From contig NZ_JMIY01000002.1 of assembly GCF_000685155.1 (NCBI RefSeq), positions 310,774 to 374,773 of the forward strand: a stretch of 64,000 nucleotides of DNA, given 5' to 3'. Shown one piece after another: positions 37,096-45,339 of this stretch (within the stretch, counting starts at the first letter, position 1; every line of letters starts with the position of its first letter). A model generated the notes under the pieces. It did not search any database, was not told the origin of the DNA, and saw only the letters and a program-made list of their open reading frames with translations. The position numbers and the translations under genes were made by a program. The DNA is from Candidatus Methanoperedens nitratireducens (GTDB lineage Archaea; Halobacteriota; Methanosarcinia; Methanosarcinales; Methanoperedenaceae).

Positions 37096-37506
37096 TTATT
37101 CTTTTAACATTCTGACCATCTTTACTGCTGCTTCCACAGCGCGTTTGGCATATTCAACACGCTCATGTGCATCAAGCCTGCTCATGCCTGGACCTGAGAT
37201 CCCGAGTGTTACGGGTTTATTGTACTCCAGGGCAAGATCTGCTATCTTCCTTGATGCATGCTGAATAACGATCTCATCGTGCTTTGTGGCTCCCTGTATC
37301 ACACATCCCATCGTGACCACTGCATCAACATTCCCATCTTCCGCGAGTTTCTTTACTGCCAGAGGCATATCAAAAACACCGGGTACGTACAAAATTTTTG
37401 CAACTGATGCTCCGAGAAAAGCTGCATGTTCTTTTCCAAGGGTCTCCATCTGTATAGTTATATCCCTGTTAAATTCTGAAACAACAAATCCAAGTTTGAT
37501 ACTCAT
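37096..37506 (-). CDS. ribH: 6,7-dimethyl-8-ribityllumazine synthase
   Basis: A 136-residue enzyme that condenses the ribityl pyrimidine with dihydroxybutanone phosphate in riboflavin synthesis. It has [11 protein letters not shown] at the substrate pocket, [10 protein letters not shown], and [12 protein letters not shown] with the catalytic histidine. The length is typical of archaeal RibH. Convergent with rps7. Confidence 0.93.
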   Translation of the reverse strand: MSIKLGFVVSEFNRDITIQMETLGKEHAAFLGASVAKILYVPGVFDMPLAVKKLAEDGNVDAVVTMGCVIQGATKHDEIVIQHASRKIADLALEYNKPVTLGISGPGMSRLDAHERVEYAKRAVEAAVKMVRMLKE

Positions 37507-37594
37507 TTTTTAGCACCTAGACCTGTCATATTCTTCGGTTTAATCAAAAACTTTATCCTTTTAAGATGCATTAACGGGATTACTCCATCAGAGT

Positions 37595-37667
37595 GCCTGG
37601 GTGGGGTAGCTGGTTATCCTATGGGACTGTGGATCCCACGACTCGGGTTCGAATCCCGACCCGGGCC
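37595..37667 (+). tRNA. tRNA-His (GTG)
   Basis: The acceptor stem is GCCTGGG/CCCGGGC and the D stem GGGT/ATCC. The anticodon stem TGGGA/TCCCA carries the loop CTGTGGA, giving anticodon GUG. The T arm is TCGGG-TTCGAAT-CCCGA. The discriminator is C73, the identity base of tRNA-His. The base before the stem is T, so the G-1 needed for histidylation is not encoded and must be added. No intron. Confidence 0.92.
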
Positions 37668-37750
37668 TCATATTTTTCCTTAAAAATGGTTCATTAATTT
37701 CATATTCAACATGGATTGGAGCAATCACAGAAGCTTAATATCATAGTGCG

Positions 37751-39463
37751 ATGATTAAAGCGGCAATGTTAACCACAGATGAATTGAAACTCCTTATCAA
37801 AAAATATGCTCTTCAGAATGCGGTCAAATATAGCAAAACACCGCAGGCAGGCGCTGTCATGGGTAAGGTCATGGCGCATCCTGAACTTCGCCCGCGGGCT
37901 AAAGAGATAACCGTCCTGGTTGGAGACGTCCTGCGGGAAATAGAAGAGATGACGCCCGAATCGCGTGAGGATGAGTTGAAGAAGCTTGCACCTGAGCTCC
38001 TGGAAGAACTTAAAGAAAAGAAGGAGCCAGAGAAAGGTCTGCCCCCGCTTGAGATCAACGGCTCCCTTGTAATGAGGTTCGCTCCCAATCCTAACGGGCC
38101 ACCCACGCTTGGAAGTGCCAGGGGGATCGTGGTGAACTCGGAGTACACAGGACGATATAATGGAAAATTAATCATACGCTTTGATGATACAGACCCTGTG
38201 ACAAAGCGCCCGATGCTTGAAGCTTATGACTGGTATCTTGAGGATTGCCTGTGGCTAGGGACAAAACCTGATGAAGTCATCATAGCATCTGATAGAATAC
38301 CATTATACTATGAGACTGCAGAGCAGTTGATCCGAAAAGATGGGGCGTACGTCTGCTTCTGCAAGCAGGAAGTGTTCAAGGCGCTCAAGGATGAAAAGAA
38401 GGCATGTCCGCACAGAGAACAGGGAGTAGAGAAGAACCTTGGGCTCTGGAAAGATATGCTTTCAAGCTGTTATAAAGAGCAGGAAGCTGTACTTAGAATA
38501 AAGACCGATATAGCCCACAGGGATCCGGCAATCAGGGACTGGGTAGCTTTTCGCATAATAAAGACACCACATCCAAGACCTAGCGTGGGTGATAGATACT
38601 GCGTCTGGCCGTTACTTGACTTTGAAGGGGCTATCGAGGATCATCTGTGTGGAACAACACATATAATCCGCGGCAAGGACCTTATTGATAGCGAGAGACG
38701 CCAGAGATATATCTACAAATACATGGGATGGGCTTATCCAAAGACATTGCACTGGGGACGCGTGCAGATATATGAGTTCGGGAAACTCAGTACAAGCGCT
38801 ATTAAGAAAGCTATTGCAGAGGGGATCTATACAGGATGGGATGACCCTCGCCTGCCCACAATCAGAGCAATCAGGAGAAGGGGCATAAGACCTGAAGCCC
38901 TTCGAAAATTCATGATCGATCTTGGTCTTGGCGAGACCGATATCAGCCTCAGTTTAGATACTCTGTACGCAGAGAACAGGAAGATAATCGACCCTATAGC
39001 TAATCGATATTTTTTTGTATGGAGCCCTGTTAAAATGGAAATCGAGGATGCTGAGCCAAAAGTTGCTAAAGCTCCGCTTCATCCATCCCGGGGAGGAATA
39101 AGAGAGATACCTGTGGGAACAGAGGTATTGGTATGCAGGGACGATGTTGAGACACTAAAGGTTGGAGAGCGGCTGCGCTTAAAGGACCTCTACAATATCC
39201 AGATAACCGGTATCTCTCCTCTGAGAGCGAAGTTCATAGGTACTGATATAGATCTCATCAAGAAGGAGAAAGCGCGCATCATCCACTGGGCTCCGACTGA
39301 TGGACTTAAGGTCAGGGTTCTGTCGCCTGATGGCGAGTATACCGGTACAGGCGAGAGAGGGATTGAGAAAGAACTTGATAGGGTCGTGCAGTTTGAGAGG
39401 TTCGGGTTTGTAAGGATAGACAGCGTAGATGATGGGGTTGTGGCGTATTTTACGCATAGATAA
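37751..39463 (+). CDS. gltX: Glutamyl-tRNA synthetase (archaeal type)
   Basis: A 570-residue class I synthetase. The first signature reads RFAPNPNGPPTLGSARG in place of the common GPLHxGHAR, and the second is GKLSTSAIKKA in place of KMSKS. An archaeal N-terminal extension of about 95 residues precedes the Rossmann fold, and the C-terminal part is the beta-barrel of the GlnRS-like type. The archaeal enzyme charges both tRNA-Glu and tRNA-Gln. An ATG at 37766 is an alternative start. Confidence 0.94.
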   Translation: MIKAAMLTTDELKLLIKKYALQNAVKYSKTPQAGAVMGKVMAHPELRPRAKEITVLVGDVLREIEEMTPESREDELKKLAPELLEELKEKKEPEKGLPPLEINGSLVMRFAPNPNGPPTLGSARGIVVNSEYTGRYNGKLIIRFDDTDPVTKRPMLEAYDWYLEDCLWLGTKPDEVIIASDRIPLYYETAEQLIRKDGAYVCFCKQEVFKALKDEKKACPHREQGVEKNLGLWKDMLSSCYKEQEAVLRIKTDIAHRDPAIRDWVAFRIIKTPHPRPSVGDRYCVWPLLDFEGAIEDHLCGTTHIIRGKDLIDSERRQRYIYKYMGWAYPKTLHWGRVQIYEFGKLSTSAIKKAIAEGIYTGWDDPRLPTIRAIRRRGIRPEALRKFMIDLGLGETDISLSLDTLYAENRKIIDPIANRYFFVWSPVKMEIEDAEPKVAKAPLHPSRGGIREIPVGTEVLVCRDDVETLKVGERLRLKDLYNIQITGISPLRAKFIGTDIDLIKKEKARIIHWAPTDGLKVRVLSPDGEYTGTGERGIEKELDRVVQFERFGFVRIDSVDDGVVAYFTHR

Positions 39464-39504
39464 TCAGGCAAAAATACTTAAAGTTTTGAGATGAAATTAA
39501 GCTC

Positions 39505-40164
39505 ATGAAGCATGTTCACGCACTCATTAGCGGTGAAGTTCAGGGAGTAGGCTATCGAGAAGAAGTTAAACGCCTTGCTTTTGATCTAAATATCTGCGGT
39601 TGGGTCATGAATTTAGAGGATGGGAGGGTTGAAATAACCGCAGAAGGAGAGAGTAAAAGCATTGAAGAATTTTTAGATAAGATAAACATTAAAAAATATC
39701 CGATTTTTGTGGAAGAAGTGAAAGTTGATGAGGAGACCTACACAGGCGGGTTCAGATCATTCAGGATTATAAGAGATAAAGATTTACAGAAAGAGCTTTT
39801 ATCAGCTATATTAAGAGGAACGGTTGAGATCCATGAAGTTAAAGAAGTCCTGCTATCTGTAAAACAGGATACATCGGCGATGCTTGAGAAACAGGACTCG
39901 ATGCTTGAGAAACAGGATTCAATGCTTGAGAAACAAGATTCAATGCTTGAGAAACAGGACTTGATGATCGAAAAGCAGGATTCTCTTATAAAAGTGACTG
40001 AGAAAGGATTTAATGATATGAAAACAGGTTTCAGGGAAATCAAGGAAGAAATTCATCTGGTGAGAGATGATTTCCGTGAAATGTTCATGCATGAGATAAG
40101 AGAACTCAGGAGTGAAATAACCGAGATAAAAGCAACGCTTACAAGGATGCAGGAAGCTGGATGA
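39505..40164 (+). CDS. Acylphosphatase fused to a heptad-repeat coiled coil
   Basis: A 219-residue protein. Residues 1-90 are an acylphosphatase domain with the active-site Arg18 (VQGVGYRE) and Asn36 (WVMNLEDG). After residue 120 come five 7-residue repeats of the form MLEKQDS (126-160). The 21-base DNA units are nearly identical (39880-39984). The remainder is another helical stretch (VTEKGFNDMKTGFREIKEE). A free acylphosphatase is about 90 residues; the tail probably makes it multimeric or tethers it to a partner. Stand-alone gene. Confidence 0.85.
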   Translation: MKHVHALISGEVQGVGYREEVKRLAFDLNICGWVMNLEDGRVEITAEGESKSIEEFLDKINIKKYPIFVEEVKVDEETYTGGFRSFRIIRDKDLQKELLSAILRGTVEIHEVKEVLLSVKQDTSAMLEKQDSMLEKQDSMLEKQDSMLEKQDLMIEKQDSLIKVTEKGFNDMKTGFREIKEEIHLVRDDFREMFMHEIRELRSEITEIKATLTRMQEAG

Positions 40165-40215
40165 GTGGGAGTTAGATAGGGGTTAATGTCTGTTGATCTG
40201 AGTAAATGAATAGAT

Positions 40216-40638
40216 CTAACTACCTGCAAATCTTTTGCGTTCTTTTGCGATTAATTTCTTATAGTATTCTACAGCCTCTTTTACATCCATTAACAGGTGC
40301 TCACTGAACTTCCCTTCTATTTTTATTATCCACTCATTATATGGATCGTCATTGATTATGTTCGGGTCTTCCCAGAGCTTATCGTTCACCTCTATTATTT
40401 TCGTATCAAACGGCAGGGATACCTGTGATACCGCCTTTATGGTCTCATATGCTACCAGGGTATCTCCCTTTTTAATAGATTCACCGATATCGGGCAGATC
40501 CATATGCACTATCCCTTTGGATAGCGACTGTCCAAGTTCAGTAATCCCGATAATGATATGTCCCCCCTCAGGCTTTAACCATACATGGTTTTTAAGGTAA
40601 TACCGATCCTCCGGGAATTCAAATTCATAAGCCTTCAT
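40216..40638 (-). CDS. gcvH: Glycine cleavage H-like lipoyl protein
   Basis: A 140-residue lipoyl carrier. The lipoylation site is Lys68 in VAYETIKAVSQV, preceded by a GDTLVAY turn, and the N-terminus FPEDRYYLKNHVWLK fits GcvH. It would receive lipoate from the split ligase encoded at 17.5 kb. No gcvP or gcvT gene is in the window, so it may serve glycine cleavage elsewhere or another lipoate-dependent step. Confidence 0.88.
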   Translation of the reverse strand: MKAYEFEFPEDRYYLKNHVWLKPEGGHIIIGITELGQSLSKGIVHMDLPDIGESIKKGDTLVAYETIKAVSQVSLPFDTKIIEVNDKLWEDPNIINDDPYNEWIIKIEGKFSEHLLMDVKEAVEYYKKLIAKERKRFAGS

Positions 40639-40659
40639 GGCTCTTTACATCTAAGGATA

Positions 40660-40671
40660 GGTATAAATATT
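40660..40671 (+). promoter_or_regulatory. Divergent promoter between gcvH and the next gene
   Basis: The 54-base gap contains GTATAAATATTC, a TATA box about 25-30 bases before the ATG at 40693. The rightward mRNA is then leaderless or nearly so. The leftward gcvH promoter must overlap the same short gap. Confidence 0.5.
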
Positions 40672-40692
40672 CATCGATACCTGCTTGATGCC

Positions 40693-41169
40693 ATGAGCGA
40701 TTACTGGGGTATTCCTGAACAGGAATATGAACTCTCCCTGCTGCAATTTGCCAGGGAGGAATTATCAGAAATGGGTTATTCTGTTCTCAGCGAAAAGGTG
40801 GAAGTATGCAGCGGGGCAGGAGCTTTGACCATGACTGCAGTACTGAGGACAGAGGAATTACAGTTTGGCCTGTATATTCATGATGGTCCAAAGCAGAGAA
40901 AAAGCAGAGGCCCCCCGATTATCAGTATGTTGAGGCTTTTATCCGGTATGAACAGCGCGGAGGATCTGAGGAATTTCGTACTTGCATATCAGTATGATTT
41001 TCACAGGAATTTAGCGCCTGAGGATGTGGTTCTTAAAGACAGGATAGAGTCTGATATGAGGGAGATATACACATTTTTATATAATTTGAAAATAAAGGAT
41101 CTTTACGATAATGATCTGAGCAGCGCAGCAGATATTTTGAGGATAAGGCTTAGAGAGGGCAGCGCATAA
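40693..41169 (+). CDS. 158-residue protein, unknown
   Basis: A soluble alpha/beta protein starting MSDYWGIPEQEYELSLLQF. I chose the ATG at 40693 because it sits just after a TATA box and because the longer frame would run into gcvH. The core TMTAVLRTEELQFGLYIHDG is beta-rich, and the C-terminal half (DMREIYTFLYNLKIKDLYDN) is helical. No family is recognised. Confidence 0.7.
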   Translation: MSDYWGIPEQEYELSLLQFAREELSEMGYSVLSEKVEVCSGAGALTMTAVLRTEELQFGLYIHDGPKQRKSRGPPIISMLRLLSGMNSAEDLRNFVLAYQYDFHRNLAPEDVVLKDRIESDMREIYTFLYNLKIKDLYDNDLSSAADILRIRLREGSA

Positions 41170-41266
41170 CCTTAACGAATAGACCCACATGTTGAGAGCA
41201 TACATCAAATACACATAGCCCCTGAACAAAAGGTTATAAATAAGGTACAGTTAGATAATTATCATC

Positions 41267-41470
41267 ATGAAAAATCTTGATAGAATACTAGAGTTGCTCA
41301 GTGATTTCAAGTGGTGTAGCATCAATGAAATAAAAACTAGGATCTCTTTGCCATCAGATAGATTAAACGAAGCCCTAAGCTTCCTGCAAGAACAGTCATT
41401 CATCAGTAGAGAGGATGAGAAGTTGAGAATAACACCCAGGGGATTAAAATTGCTGGAAATCCCATCTTAG
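41267..41470 (+). CDS. 67-residue winged-helix protein
   Basis: A small DNA-binding protein with one winged helix (CSINEIKTRISLPSDRLNEA, LSFLQEQSFISREDEKLRITPRG) resembling the archaeal HTH_45-type fold. A TATA-like TTATAAATAAG lies about 35 bases before the ATG. It ends four bases into the convergent gene, which is another winged-helix protein. It may regulate nearby genes or its neighbour. Confidence 0.72.
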   Translation: MKNLDRILELLSDFKWCSINEIKTRISLPSDRLNEALSFLQEQSFISREDEKLRITPRGLKLLEIPS

Positions 41471-41730
41471 TTAAGCATTTCATTTACTTCTATTAATCTT
41501 TTCAACAATTCTTTTCCTCTAGCTGTGAGTTCATAACATGCATCTGGATTGCACTTTGTTATAAAGCCCTCAGCTAACAGGAAGTCAAGATACCTCTCGA
41601 AATTTCTCCAATCAAGGTATGCCCTCTGCATAATTCGGGTCTTTTTTGCCCTGTTCTCCTCTTGTATTGCTCTGAGCATATCCAAGATTATTTCCCATCT
41701 GCTTCTATCTTTTTTCAATTCTATACACAT
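41467..41730 (-). CDS. Winged-helix (HTH_45-type) protein
   Basis: An 87-residue DNA-binding protein. SRWEIILDMLRAIQEENRAK, then LDWRNFERYLDFLLAEGFI and YELTARGKELLKRL, fits the archaeal HTH_45 pattern closely. I take the ATG at 41730 (MCIELKKDR); a longer frame to 41826 adds a sequence that does not fit the family. Overlaps the convergent winged-helix gene by four bases. Confidence 0.75.
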   Translation of the reverse strand: MCIELKKDRSRWEIILDMLRAIQEENRAKKTRIMQRAYLDWRNFERYLDFLLAEGFITKCNPDACYELTARGKELLKRLIEVNEMLN

Positions 41731-42067
41731 CTCCCCGTTTTTGCTGCTATAATTTAGCCTGCATGGCAGCGATAATACTGATGAAAGTAGAATCCAAAGC
41801 CACATTCCACATGCAGTCTTATCCACCCCTTTTACTCATCAAGCATATCACCACTAACTCTATCAAGGGCTTAGCTTAGAATACATCTACGACTTAGCAG
41901 CATATGAAGTTTTCCATATTATTTAAATGCTTCCATTGTCAGATACGTTCCTGAGCCATTTAGCTCAGTTCTTTCAATTAAAGTACCTGCTGAATTTAGA
42001 GATCAATGAAAAATGGAGAAGAGTTTTTATACTGATTAATCGGGATTCTAAAGGATGAGGTATTGAT

Positions 42068-42469
42068 ATGAGTTTTCTTGGAACAGCCGCAAGTTCGTTT
42101 GCAGATATAGTCCTGGTTGTTCAAATAACAGGTTTTATTATACTTCTCTCAGGCATTATATATGTAAAAAGAGGAAATTTCTTAAAGCATTTTAAAATGA
42201 CAAGAATCGCTGTTTTTTTAGGAATCTTATCTCTTATATGGATGGGCTATTCCCTGGTGTTCTATTTACCGATACTTTCTATCGGTACTGCCTGGGCTTT
42301 ATTTATTTTCCATTCGGTTATTGGATCTCTGGCACTATCCACAGGTGTATTCTTTGCATTTGACAGGCTGATAAAAAAGACAAGAATCCCTATGAGAATT
42401 GTTTTTCTTTTATGGATACTGGCACTGCTTTCGGGAATCTCGATTTATATTAATTACTATGTATTTTAA
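42068..42469 (+). CDS. DUF420-like four-helix membrane protein
   Basis: A 133-residue protein with four membrane helices, the order and length fitting the DUF420 group. Basic residues and histidines sit between the helices (GNFLKHFKMTR, FIFHSVIGSLAL). Bacterial relatives include CtaM, needed for cytochrome oxidase assembly; the role in archaea is unknown. It converges with a copper-protein gene with a gap of two bases. Confidence 0.65.
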   Translation: MSFLGTAASSFADIVLVVQITGFIILLSGIIYVKRGNFLKHFKMTRIAVFLGILSLIWMGYSLVFYLPILSIGTAWALFIFHSVIGSLALSTGVFFAFDRLIKKTRIPMRIVFLLWILALLSGISIYINYYVF

Positions 42470-42471
42470 TT

Positions 42472-42861
42472 TTAGCTGACTATTAATTGACCTTCCATTC
42501 CTGCGTCTCTGTGGCCTGCCACTTCACACCACATATCAAATGTTCCTGCTCTGTCTGCAACAAATTCCATAACCTGAGTAGTTCCAGCAGGTACTATATT
42601 CACTCTCTGATTGTACCCTTCAATAAACAGGTTGTGTGTTCCCTGATCATTTATTACTGTTATTCTTACAGTGTCTCCCAGGTTAGCGGTTATTGTTGCC
42701 GGGTCTAATTCAAAATTTGATTCTCTTATCGTATATTCTTTAACTTCACCCGTTGGAGTGACCGGCACAGTGGGTGTAGCTGTCTGGTCCTGCGGCTGAT
42801 CTATGCATCCACTTATAAAAATAACCCCTAACAATAGTAGAAATACATTGGATAGTTTCAT
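42472..42861 (-). CDS. Cupredoxin-domain lipoprotein
   Basis: A 129-residue surface lipoprotein. The lipobox is ISGC (Cys19), followed by a threonine- and proline-rich linker and a plastocyanin-like domain. The copper ligands are visible: His76 (GTHNLF), Cys112, His117 and Met122 (WCEVAGHRDAGM). A type I copper centre would carry electrons outside the membrane, which fits an organism with cytochromes and respiratory electron transfer. Substrate or partner not evident. Confidence 0.85.
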   Translation of the reverse strand: MKLSNVFLLLLGVIFISGCIDQPQDQTATPTVPVTPTGEVKEYTIRESNFELDPATITANLGDTVRITVINDQGTHNLFIEGYNQRVNIVPAGTTQVMEFVADRAGTFDMWCEVAGHRDAGMEGQLIVS

Positions 42862-42969
42862 TCCAATCCCCTGTATTACTACGCTATATATTATAATAAA
42901 TATTTCTCTTTGGCGCCTATAAAGGTTATATCTATAAAGGTTAAGTTGATTTTGAGAGGATTCTCTTAC

Positions 42970-43257
42970 TTAAGTTTCTCCCCCATGTTCCTTTTCATGC
43001 TCCTCAAGGGTCTCATGTCCGTGTTTTCTCTTTGTAGCTTCTCCGCCTTTAGATCCACCCTTATGTCCTATTTCTGAATAGAACTCGCGACCGTGGGTTT
43101 CTCTGGTAGCTTCTCCTCCCTTCTTGCCAAGTTCACTATAACCCTCATGGCCTAACTCCTTTTTTCTCTCTTCTCCTCCCTTCTTCCCAATCTCATGATA
43201 GAACTCATAGGTATAGCCCTTCTCCTTCTCTTCTTCTTTCTTCTTTTCTTTTACCAT
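42970..43257 (-). CDS. KGG-repeat stress-type protein (95 residues)
   Basis: A hydrophilic, lysine- and glutamate-rich protein with repeated KGG motifs (EIGKKGGEE, ELGKKGGEATRETHG, EIGHKGGSKGGEATKRKHG), as in GsiB and other desiccation or general-stress proteins. It is probably disordered. The leader GGGAGTGATATAG before the ATG is shared with the two neighbours. It is one of three related genes reading leftward. Confidence 0.85.
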   Translation of the reverse strand: MVKEKKKEEEKEKGYTYEFYHEIGKKGGEERKKELGHEGYSELGKKGGEATRETHGREFYSEIGHKGGSKGGEATKRKHGHETLEEHEKEHGGET

Positions 43258-43467
43258 TCTATATCACTCCCTATTTTGATTATTTTATATCCAGTTAATT
43301 TATAGTTACCCCATATATTATGGCAACCATAACTATGATATCCAACAGGATATCATAGCCGATTAATTCACTGTTACCCCTATTAATACCCTATATTTCA
43401 TGCTACAAGAATATTTTGGTAATTAGAACAGTATTGTTAACTGTTCATCTTTCAGAAGCTTTTTGAT

Positions 43468-43827
43468 CTACTCACCTGCTTCAGCCCTTGCAGCCTCTGC
43501 CTGGACAGTCTCTGGTTTCTCCCTTATGAAATGATAACCCTCTTTTTCCAGCATTGGAGCAAAACGGTTCCGCCAATCATCGGCTTCTTCATCGCTTGAG
43601 AATGTAATATCCAGGTCTTTTCCTGTACGTATTACAATAACTTCTCCTTTCTGTGGAATAATTCCTCTTGCTGCAGCCCCTCTGGGTGCAACTCCACCCT
43701 TCTTACCGATTTCCCGATAGAATTCGCGACCATAAGTTTCCTTGGTTGCTTCACCGCCCTTTTTGCCTGCCTCTTCTACAGTCATCTTACTGGACTCTTC
43801 TCTTCTTTCCCCTTCTCTTTTTGGCAT
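43468..43827 (-). CDS. KGG-motif protein with a C-terminal partner domain (119 residues)
   Basis: The N-terminal half has two KGG motifs (EEAGKKGGEATKETYGREF, EIGKKGGVAPRG). The C-terminal half (ITFSSDEEADDWRNRFAPML, then EKEGYHF) is a small alpha/beta domain that occurs alone in the next gene upstream. The leader GAGGGAGTGATATAA matches those of both neighbours. This may be a fusion of a stress-type disordered part and a folded domain. Function not known. Confidence 0.8.
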   Translation of the reverse strand: MPKREGERREESSKMTVEEAGKKGGEATKETYGREFYREIGKKGGVAPRGAAARGIIPQKGEVIVIRTGKDLDITFSSDEEADDWRNRFAPMLEKEGYHFIREKPETVQAEAARAEAGE

Positions 43828-43866
43828 TTATATCACTCCCTCTTTTGGTTTTAGTCTTCTCTGATT

Positions 43867-44019
43867 CTACTCTTGTCTAACCCTATATCCACCCTCTTTG
43901 AGCTTTGATACAAAGCGCTCTTCCCAATTCCGAGACTCATCTTCGGTCGGAAATGAAACACTTATGTTACCTGCTCTTGCTCTCATGAATACCTCTTTTT
44001 CCGCAGCTCTTCCTGCCAT
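43867..44019 (-). CDS. 50-residue stand-alone copy of the KGG-protein C-domain
   Basis: A short gene encoding MAGRAAEKEVFMRARAG, then VSFPTEDESRNWEERFVSKL and KEGGYRV. This part lines up with the C-terminal half of the 119-residue neighbour (ITFSSDEEADDWRNRFAPML). It has the same leader, GGGAGTGATATAAATG, as the KGG genes. The match of both protein and leader shows it is real. Confidence 0.75.
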   Translation of the reverse strand: MAGRAAEKEVFMRARAGNISVSFPTEDESRNWEERFVSKLKEGGYRVRQE

Positions 44020-44308
44020 TTATATCACTCCCTATTTTGAATTTGTTCTTTTAAAGCTAATTTATAGCTTCCTATTGCTCGATATCAGGTCGAATCGGTC
44101 TCCCCCTGACCTACCCTGGTAATCATAACCATATCTCTGAGATAATAGCTGATTAACTCAACATTATCTATAATATAGTTACATTACCCCAATTGATGTG
44201 TTATATCTCATGCTATAAGAGTATTTTGGTGGTAATTGAAGAAAAAAGCCAGAAGATGCCTGGTGAATTCCAGAATCTCTCGCTGCAATAATACTCATAT
44301 ATTAGAAA

Positions 44309-45040
44309 ATGCCTTACAATGCGAATATGGACTATAAAAAAACTGAGAACTGTATGATATGCGGCGAGGAACTTGCGTATTTAACAGCCGCCATTGGAGC
44401 AACATGCACCTATTGCGGTAGAGCAGAATCTGCCAACATACACTGTCCTTCGGGTCATTATGTATGCAATGAGTGCCACGCAAGGGATTCTATACAGATA
44501 ATCACCAGGTTCTGCCAGAATTCAGGCTCAACGAATCCCATGGAGATGGCAAAAACCATTATGAAGCATCCTACCATGCCCATGCACGGGCCTGAGCATC
44601 ATGCCATGATTGCAGCAGTGCTTGTTACTGCCTACAAGAATCTCACAGGAAAAGTGACAGATGAAGAAATCAAGGAAGCAATAAGGCGTGGCGCTACAGT
44701 ACCGGGCGGCTATTGCGGTTTATATGGCGCTGATGCTGCGGCCATAGCTACAGGCATAGCCATGAGCACCATACTGAAGGCCAGTCCCTTAACAGATCAT
44801 GAGAGACGGACTGCAAATATGATGACCTCAAGAGCGCTTGCTGCAATAGCAATAAACAGAGGGGTAAGGTGCTGCAAGCGAAGTACGTTTGCTGCAATTG
44901 AATCGGCAATTCAGTACTTCAGAGAGGTGCTCGGCACAGAGCTTGAGCATACCCCAGTCTCTAAGCTCAAATGCGAGCACAGTTCCAGGAATAAGCAATG
45001 TGCCAGAGCTGATTGCAGATACTATGCTGGAGAGCAATAA
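44309..45040 (+). CDS. DUF5714-type cysteine-rich protein
   Basis: A 243-residue protein of a family seen in methanogens. It has an N-terminal double zinc-finger-like region (CMICGEEL, CTYCGRAE, HCPSGHYVCNECH), then a helical body with HPTMPMHGPEHHAM and RRGATVPGGYCGLYGADAA. The C-terminus has further cysteines (CCKRS, KCEHSSRNKQC). The pattern suggests metal binding. Family members are sometimes labelled methyltransferases without evidence. A start at 44327 is also possible. Confidence 0.72.
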   Translation: MPYNANMDYKKTENCMICGEELAYLTAAIGATCTYCGRAESANIHCPSGHYVCNECHARDSIQIITRFCQNSGSTNPMEMAKTIMKHPTMPMHGPEHHAMIAAVLVTAYKNLTGKVTDEEIKEAIRRGATVPGGYCGLYGADAAAIATGIAMSTILKASPLTDHERRTANMMTSRALAAIAINRGVRCCKRSTFAAIESAIQYFREVLGTELEHTPVSKLKCEHSSRNKQCARADCRYYAGEQ

Positions 45041-45296
45041 GATAGATATGGCATGGTACGGAGACTGGATGGCAGTGGTTGTAAGCATTCTGTTCTTCAC
45101 AGTCTTTGTAATTGGATTTGCATATGCTCTAAGAATTAAGTACTTCGCTTCTTTGCGAGTACATCCAACAATCAGCAACAATCAGTACCTGGATATCCCT
45201 GCTCTCACTTGGCACCAAACCCACCTCGCAGAAAGCGACGCAGATCTTCTTCATCCTCATCGTATTCTTCATTATTTTCTTCTGTCTGTTTCATAA
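45024..45296 (+). CDS. Small membrane protein overlapping the DUF5714 gene
   Basis: A 90-residue frame starting at the ATG within the last codons of the DUF5714 gene. It has one clear membrane helix (VVVSILFFTVFVIGFAYAL). The part after residue 45 looks unlike a protein, and an oppositely oriented small gene may lie over it. The real product may therefore be shorter or frameshifted. Low confidence. Confidence 0.35.
   Translation: MLESNKIDMAWYGDWMAVVVSILFFTVFVIGFAYALRIKYFASLRVHPTISNNQYLDIPALTWHQTHLAESDADLLHPHRILHYFLLSVS
45205..45294 (-). CDS. 29-residue acidic peptide, possible
   Basis: A tiny leftward frame, MKQTEENNEEYDEDEEDLRR at its start, with FLRGGFGAK at the end. TGAGG lies seven bases before the ATG on that strand, a good Shine-Dalgarno spacing. 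The acidic run followed by RRFLRGGFG is not random-looking. It overlaps the end of the previous frame on the other strand, and only one is likely to be real. Confidence 0.35.
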   Translation of the reverse strand: MKQTEENNEEYDEDEEDLRRFLRGGFGAK

Positions 45297-45339
45297 TTTA
45301 CCTCAGTAATATAAGATAGAACATACTCCCATCCTATTT

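Noticed and set aside
39880-39984. Regular 21-base repeats that could suggest a CRISPR array
   Set aside because: The repeats are in frame inside an acylphosphatase gene, have no spacers, and encode a heptad coiled coil.
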